From: an uncultured Granulicatella sp.
Lineage (GTDB): Bacteria > Bacillota > Bacilli > Lactobacillales > Aerococcaceae
Direction: 5' to 3'
Length of the DNA: 42,501 nt
Assembly (NCBI GenBank): GCA_934193545.1
Contig: CAKPVL010000009.1
Span: 1 to 42,501 of the forward strand
The position numbers and the translations under genes are program-made. Below, piece after piece: positions 37,395 to 42,501 of this stretch. Position 1 is the first letter of the stretch; each line of letters starts with the position of its first letter. The notes beneath the pieces are model-generated. The model was given only the letters and a program-made list of their open reading frames with translations, searched no databases and was not told where the DNA came from.

Positions 37395-38357
37395 ATGAAT
37401 TATACAGATTTTTTTAAAAAGATTGATGCAGAGATTAAAAAAGCAGATTCGATTGTCATCTTACGTCATGAATCACCAGACCCAGATGCAATTGGCTCAC
37501 AAGTAGGGTTAAGAGAAATTATCCGTGCTACTTATCCAGAAAAAACAGTGTATTTACTTGGTGAAATGCCTAGCTCATTAACATATATTGGTGAAATGGA
37601 CGAAATCACTCAAGAACAATTTGATGCTGCACTGATTATTGTATTGGACTGTGCGAATACTCCACGTATTGACTGCCCATTTGAAGTAGATCCATCGAAA
37701 GTCATTAAAATTGACCACCATCCAGATAGAGATGTGTATGGTGCGATTTCATTTGTGGATACAAATTCAAGCAGTACAAGCGAAATACTATGTCGTTTTG
37801 CGTTTGGTAAAGAAAGTACATGGAAAGTTTCTAAAGAAGCAGCCAATGCACTATATGCAGGTATTGTTGGGGATACAGGTCGTTTCCTTTATCCAGCAAC
37901 AACTGCAGTAACATTTGCGATGGTATCTAAATTATTAGAATTCGATGTAGATATTTCAGGAATTGCTTATCATATGATTACAAACCCAGTTGCAGTTAGC
38001 CGCTTAGCAGGTTATATTTACCAAAACATGGAAATTTCTGAAAACGGAGTAGCAGCGACAATTCTTTCACAAAAAGATTTAGAGCACTTTGGAATTGAAG
38101 AAGACCAAACGCATGGAGTTATTTCTCTTCCAAGTACGGTTGAAGGAATTCATTGCTGGGCATTATTCGTAGAGCAACCAGATGGAAGCTACCGAGTAAA
38201 TCTACGTTCGAAAGGTCCAATCGTGAATGTGATTGCGCAAAACCATGGTGGTGGAGGACATCCATTAGCATCCGGTGCGATTGTTCAAACTCTTGAAGAA
38301 GTAAACGAAATCGTTGAAGAATTGAATGAATCTTCAAAAGAATATTTAAGTAAATAA
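37395..38357 (+). CDS. NrnA-type DHH phosphoesterase, copy 2
   Basis: Second NrnA-type protein, also 320 residues and clearly homologous along its whole length to copy 1 (shared MNY start, KADSIVILRH, DPDA-GSQ-GL, CPFEV, KIDHHP, GDTGRFLYP, TVEGI, RSKGP and GGGGH). Motifs are again complete: HESPDPDAIGS, VLDCAN, DHHP, GIVGDTGRF and GGGGHPLASG. I chose the ATG at 37395 (AAAGGA upstream) over a TTG at 37371. A TCCAATTATTGGA dyad (37363–37375) lies just before its ribosome site. It could be specialised, for example one copy for nanoRNA or pAp and the other for pApA. A terminator follows. Confidence 0.9.
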   Translation: MNYTDFFKKIDAEIKKADSIVILRHESPDPDAIGSQVGLREIIRATYPEKTVYLLGEMPSSLTYIGEMDEITQEQFDAALIIVLDCANTPRIDCPFEVDPSKVIKIDHHPDRDVYGAISFVDTNSSSTSEILCRFAFGKESTWKVSKEAANALYAGIVGDTGRFLYPATTAVTFAMVSKLLEFDVDISGIAYHMITNPVAVSRLAGYIYQNMEISENGVAATILSQKDLEHFGIEEDQTHGVISLPSTVEGIHCWALFVEQPDGSYRVNLRSKGPIVNVIAQNHGGGGHPLASGAIVQTLEEVNEIVEELNESSKEYLSK

Positions 38358-38362
38358 TAGGG

Positions 38363-38390
38363 AAAGAGTCGGTTTATCCGGCTCTTTTTT
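38363..38390 (+). terminator. Terminator after the nrnA pair
   Basis: A 10-bp stem with one G·U (38363–38372 with 38378–38387), loop TTTAT and a T run. Confidence 0.88.
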
Positions 38391-38457
38391 CTTAAATTTG
38401 GTTTTCAAATATGAAAAAAATTCTTTCTAAAGGAAGAAAAATGGTCTTAGTTCTTTC

Positions 38458-38486
38458 TTGGTAAACTCACATCGATACAGTATAAT
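38458..38486 (+). promoter_or_regulatory. Promoter of the LPXTG surface protein
   Basis: TTGGTA (38458–38463), 17 bases, consensus TATAAT (38481–38486). The mRNA would start near 38493, about 44 bases before the ATG. Confidence 0.75.
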
Positions 38487-38536
38487 GTATATGAATTTTT
38501 ATTGAAGAATATTTTTAGAAAAGAAGGAGAGCGAAA

Positions 38537-41500
38537 ATGAAGAGGTTTATTCATAAATTATCAACAACATTATTAATATTCACATTATTAACGAATCAAG
38601 TAGCGCCAACATTTACATATGCGCAGGAGGTTAGTGAACCTACAACAGTAGTGACAAGTAGTACTGAAACTACTGAAACGTCAACTGCTGAAACTACGGT
38701 GAGTACAGAAAATACTACTTCTGAAGCAAACGAAGCAACAGCTACAGGTGTTTTAGGGTTGAATGCACAAATTGGTCAAGTAAAAGTGACTGCTACAAAC
38801 TCAACAGGTAGTGACGCGCAATATACTACAAAGAACCGCCAAGGAGATGTTCAATTAGATGGTTCGAAAGTAGCTAGTTCTATTGTTGGAGGATATGTCG
38901 AGTTTACTTATCCAACTGAGTATATCGAGAGTTTTACAGTTGCAACTGGAGGTCCTGTAAAGAGCGTAGATAATTCTACTCCAGGTGTGTTGAAGGTATA
39001 TCTATCAGATATCACACAAACAACAACAGCAAGCTTTCCTTTTACATTTAAATTTAAAAATCGTGTAACGCCAGAAGGATATACGTTCTCTCCAAAAATC
39101 GTGTTAAAAGATAGTACTGGAAACACGTTAAAAGAAGTAACGGATTCATTAATCTATAAAGTAAAAGTCGATAAACAATCATTGTTTAAATATAATGGTT
39201 CAAATTATACTCAAGCATACACCATTGATAACCGTGAAATTTATGGTGGGAAGGCAACTGGTGATGCCATTACACAAGCAGCAGATGTCACTTTCCAATT
39301 CAGTTTATCAACGAATACTGCAGGTGGTGGACAAACACAAAACTGGGGAAATGGTAAGGCGCAAACTCGTGCAGCTAAATCAATCACCATTACAGATACA
39401 CTGCCAACGTATCAAAAAGCAGATGGAACTACTGGAACAGCTGTTTTTGATCCTGCTAAAAATCCAGGGTGGACATTAAATGCGGACGGAACAGTTAGTA
39501 AAACTGTTACTGGTGGTGATACTCTAGATGACACAAATAGTGAAGCAGAGATTGCTTTACGAAACGAGAGACTTGTTTTAAGTTTCCCAGATGCTAAAAC
39601 AAAAACAAATATTGTTAATAACGCAAAAACAGAATTGACGTTTATCCAACAAGGAGAAGCAGAACCTAAATTAACAGTAAGCGATGATATTCAATTTAAA
39701 CTCATTGGACAATTAATTAGTGATTCTTCTTTCCGTAAGTCTAATAACGATAAACAAACTTTAAACGTTGATGCGGGAGCTCCAGATACATCTGTAGCGA
39801 CATGGATTCTTGGTTTTACGAATACTTCTCCAAGTACTATTTCAGACTTAACGCTTGTTGATGAAGATTTAGATGAGAGAATGTATTTCTATTCAGTAGG
39901 CTCTCCTGTTGCCAATGCGCCGTTTGATATGGATGTTTATGGGGTTAAAGCGGATGGTACCGAAGTGAAATTAGGAAGCATTGCTAAAGGTACAAAACAA
40001 CAAGTAATCGTTGATGAAGGGGCGTATAACCAAGTCACAAATCAAGCAAAACAAATTTATGCGGGAACTTTAAAGAAAGATGCGTATCAAAAAGTATCTC
40101 GTACTTATGACAGTATAAAGATTAAGCTTCAAGATGGTAAAACTCTTCAAGCAGGAGAGATTACATCTACATTTATCCAAACGAAATTGTTAAATCCATT
40201 TGACGAAACTGAACGAAAAGATCCTGTTAGATACAATAACAGTATGCATGCAGAGGGTTTAGTGGATGGTTATGGAGAAGATGGAAAATTCTCTACAAAC
40301 CAAAGTACTTCCTATGAAGATGTAAGGGTGAAGGAAGAAGAAATTCGTATTTCGAAGATAACTCGTTCAAATCCTACAGGAGATTTAGGAGAAGTTGTCG
40401 AATATAGTGTTACTGCTGATTTTAGTAATTTATCCGTTAACCGTCGTGTAAATGGTGCTCAAGTCATTGATGTTTTGCCTGAGGGAATTACTTATAAAGG
40501 GTACTATATTGATAAAAAAGAGCATCAGAACATGGTGAAGGGCGAACCAAGAGTCGTTGAAAATTACAATGGCAGCGGTCGTCAAGCGGTTATTTTTGAG
40601 TTAAAAGATCTTGATTTTTACAATGACAAAACGATTGCCCGTGACTTTACAGCAATTGTTTCAGCTACAATTACAAAAGAGGCAATGCCAACAGCTATTC
40701 AAAAAGCTGATGATTATAAGAAAAACACCGATAACCATGTATTCTTAGTTGCCAAAGAATTCTCTCCATTAGCAAGTAATGTAACGTCACAAACAATGTT
40801 AGACAATATGTTTAAGATTGAAACACCAGATGGAGTAGTTCCAGATAAAATCGTAGCTGCAAAATCTAGCACGGTTGTAAACTTACCAACAGAAATTCGT
40901 TCTGAAAAATATATTTCGAAAAGTGATGGAAGTTGGACGCAAGAGTTAGTTCAACACAACTATGGTCAAGAGTATAAATATCAATTACAAACGAAGAACT
41001 ATAGTACTTACGATATCGCAACATTCACACTATATGATCGCTTGCCATATGCAGGAGATGAGAACGGTTCTGGGTTCACTCCAACTCTGACAAAAGCTCT
41101 AGAAGTTGAAAGTAAATATACCGTTTACTATCATACTTCGAAAACTTTACCTGCAACTCCATACGATGCAACGCAAGCTAGTGGCTGGGTTACAGCGGAT
41201 CAAGTATCTGATTTTACAAAAGTAACAGCTATCAAGATTGTATTAAATAAGGGTGAGAAGATTGTTCCAGGAGAAGTCGTGAACTTCCAAGTGGAAATGA
41301 AAACTCCAGAATATGATGATGGCGCAACAGACACACTTACAGCAACGAACGTATTCTATACAAACCGTGATGCTGAAAATCCAACTGTATTTGGTGAAAC
41401 AAATGCTGTTTCAAAACAATTACCACAATACATTCCAGTTGCTAAGATTTGGAATGGGGAAAAAGACGCTTCTATTTCAAGTATTAAAGTGGAATTAAGT

Positions 41501-42484
41501 AGTAAGAGTAATCCAGATGTTGTTTTAGCAACAATGGTTCTAAATGATGCGAATGACTGGAAAGGTATCTTTAAACTGACAATTGATGGGAAAACACTTG
41601 ATCCAACCGTGATAGATTACCAAGTAAAAGAAATCATCGATGAAAACTACGGTAAAGACTACGATACAGTGATTACTGGTGGGGCAACTCAAAAAGAAGG
41701 TTTCACAATTACAAACACGCGTAAGACAACTACTCATACCGTTAAAAAAGAATGGAAAGATAATGACAATAAACTAGGTTTACGTAAAGCCATTAAGGTT
41801 CAATTGAAGCAAAATGGTGAAAACTATGGTGAAGCAATCGAGTTGTCTGAAGCGAATAATTGGGAACATACTTTCACAGAATTGCCAGAGTCTAATAATG
41901 ACGTGGCTTATGAGTACACTGTTGAAGAACTAGATATCCCAGAAGGATATACACATGAAGTTGTAACAGAAGGTACAAAATCAGTTATTACCAACCGTAT
42001 TCTTTCAGCTGTTAAACAAGATTTCACATTCAAAAAAGAATTAGAAGGTCGTGAATTGCAAGAGGGAGAATTCACATTTAATCTATTAGATGAAAATGGA
42101 AAGGTTGTTCAATCAGCTCAGAACGCTGCTGATGGTACGATTACATTTAAAGATGTAACCTTCGAAAAGGCAGGAACTTACAAATTCACAGTTGTAGAAG
42201 TTAGTGGAGATGATGCACAAATCACTTATGATAAGAGCGCCAAAAACGTTTCTGTTGAGGTGAAACAAGAGGGCACAGAATATGTTGCTACTGTAACATA
42301 TGATGCAGATACAACGTTTAAAAACAAGTATACGGCACCAGCTGTTCCAACTCCTGAACCATCAAAACCACAAAAAGATTTACCAAATACGGGTACTTCA
42401 TCACTTGTAAATACAATGTTGATTGCAACTGTTCTTGTAATGATTGCTTTAGGATTTGTTTATACAAGCAAGAAAGAAAATTAA
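38537..42484 (+). CDS. Large LPXTG cell-wall-anchored adhesin-like protein
   Basis: Sortase-anchored surface protein, 1315 residues. A signal peptide (about 1–30, cleavage near TYAQE; no YSIRK motif) is followed by a Thr/Ser/Glu-rich stretch (about 31–75) and a long beta-rich region (about 75–960) that I cannot assign, with a fimbrial isopeptide-like module near 604–730 (GEVVEYSVTADFSNLS, then DVLPEGITYKGYY). Two CnaB domains follow (about 965–1064 and 1066–1155), each with the Lys, Glu and Asn expected for an internal isopeptide bond (KIWNG…VKEI…TITNT; KKEWK…VEEL…VITNR). A Spy0128-like pilin domain (about 1160–1270), a Pro-rich spacer, LPNTG at 1282–1286, a membrane helix and SKKEN complete it. 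AAGGAGAG precedes the ATG. Adhesion is inferred from architecture; no sortase gene is in view. Confidence 0.92.
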   Translation: MKRFIHKLSTTLLIFTLLTNQVAPTFTYAQEVSEPTTVVTSSTETTETSTAETTVSTENTTSEANEATATGVLGLNAQIGQVKVTATNSTGSDAQYTTKNRQGDVQLDGSKVASSIVGGYVEFTYPTEYIESFTVATGGPVKSVDNSTPGVLKVYLSDITQTTTASFPFTFKFKNRVTPEGYTFSPKIVLKDSTGNTLKEVTDSLIYKVKVDKQSLFKYNGSNYTQAYTIDNREIYGGKATGDAITQAADVTFQFSLSTNTAGGGQTQNWGNGKAQTRAAKSITITDTLPTYQKADGTTGTAVFDPAKNPGWTLNADGTVSKTVTGGDTLDDTNSEAEIALRNERLVLSFPDAKTKTNIVNNAKTELTFIQQGEAEPKLTVSDDIQFKLIGQLISDSSFRKSNNDKQTLNVDAGAPDTSVATWILGFTNTSPSTISDLTLVDEDLDERMYFYSVGSPVANAPFDMDVYGVKADGTEVKLGSIAKGTKQQVIVDEGAYNQVTNQAKQIYAGTLKKDAYQKVSRTYDSIKIKLQDGKTLQAGEITSTFIQTKLLNPFDETERKDPVRYNNSMHAEGLVDGYGEDGKFSTNQSTSYEDVRVKEEEIRISKITRSNPTGDLGEVVEYSVTADFSNLSVNRRVNGAQVIDVLPEGITYKGYYIDKKEHQNMVKGEPRVVENYNGSGRQAVIFELKDLDFYNDKTIARDFTAIVSATITKEAMPTAIQKADDYKKNTDNHVFLVAKEFSPLASNVTSQTMLDNMFKIETPDGVVPDKIVAAKSSTVVNLPTEIRSEKYISKSDGSWTQELVQHNYGQEYKYQLQTKNYSTYDIATFTLYDRLPYAGDENGSGFTPTLTKALEVESKYTVYYHTSKTLPATPYDATQASGWVTADQVSDFTKVTAIKIVLNKGEKIVPGEVVNFQVEMKTPEYDDGATDTLTATNVFYTNRDAENPTVFGETNAVSKQLPQYIPVAKIWNGEKDASISSIKVELSSKSNPDVVLATMVLNDANDWKGIFKLTIDGKTLDPTVIDYQVKEIIDENYGKDYDTVITGGATQKEGFTITNTRKTTTHTVKKEWKDNDNKLGLRKAIKVQLKQNGENYGEAIELSEANNWEHTFTELPESNNDVAYEYTVEELDIPEGYTHEVVTEGTKSVITNRILSAVKQDFTFKKELEGRELQEGEFTFNLLDENGKVVQSAQNAADGTITFKDVTFEKAGTYKFTVVEVSGDDAQITYDKSAKNVSVEVKQEGTEYVATVTYDADTTFKNKYTAPAVPTPEPSKPQKDLPNTGTSSLVNTMLIATVLVMIALGFVYTSKKEN

Positions 42485-42501
42485 TCATATAATTTTGAAA
42501 A

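Noticed and set aside
37395..38357. Second nrnA copy as a decaying pseudogene
   Set aside because: The frame is full length and every DHH/DHHA1 motif is present, so it looks functional.

Overview
The window is a 42.5 kb piece of a low-GC Firmicute chromosome. Gene content and order (rpsU–yqeY–phoH–pgpH–ybeY–dgkA–era–recO, glycyl T-box before glyQS, yajC–comN, ytoI–nrnA, class II HMG-CoA reductase, two-domain AdhE, LPXTG surface protein) point to Lactobacillales, plausibly a Carnobacteriaceae member such as Granulicatella. That genus guess is inference, not proof. Nearly everything is housekeeping and tightly packed. I see no insertion sequence, prophage, CRISPR array, tRNA or rRNA gene, and no gene-free stretch over 300 bases.

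Layout. 1–4000: the 3' two-thirds of leuS, then a cysteine desulfurase and thiI (4-thiouridine tRNA modification), closed by a strong terminator. 4006–5421 (minus): a membrane-anchored cell-wall amidase. 5565–6963: nfo and a Zur-type regulator with a His-rich head. 7009–11082: rpsU behind a consensus promoter, then yqeY, phoH and pgpH (c-di-AMP hydrolysis). 11091–13741: ybeY, dgkA, era, recO. 13767–25095: a glycyl T-box, an unknown 80-residue protein, glyQ, glyS, obg, an OatA-like acyltransferase, rnz, an SDR, recJ and apt, with no clear internal terminator. 25094–26374 (minus): mvaA of the mevalonate pathway. 26491–27846: an unknown acidic protein and an acyl-ACP thioesterase. 27852–28718: rpsD with a long structured leader. 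28776–31523: a GNAT acetyltransferase, a HesB-like protein, tgt, yajC, comN. 31649–34433: adhE with a candidate Rex operator. 34460–38390: an MntR-like regulator, a CBS/HotDog regulator and two tandem NrnA-type DHH phosphoesterases. 38458–42484: a 1315-residue LPXTG wall-anchored protein.

Themes: translation and RNA maturation (leuS, thiI, rpsU, ybeY, era, glyQS, obg, rnz, tgt, rpsD), nucleotide second messenger and nanoRNA turnover (pgpH, two nrnA copies), and envelope functions (amidase, dgkA, OatA-like protein, LPXTG protein). The points most worth a second look are the OatA-like protein whose C-terminal SGNH domain seems to have lost its whole catalytic triad, the unknown small gene under T-box control, the tandem nrnA pair, and the His/Cys-rich extension on Zur. 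I did not find a convincing wholly new multi-gene system.
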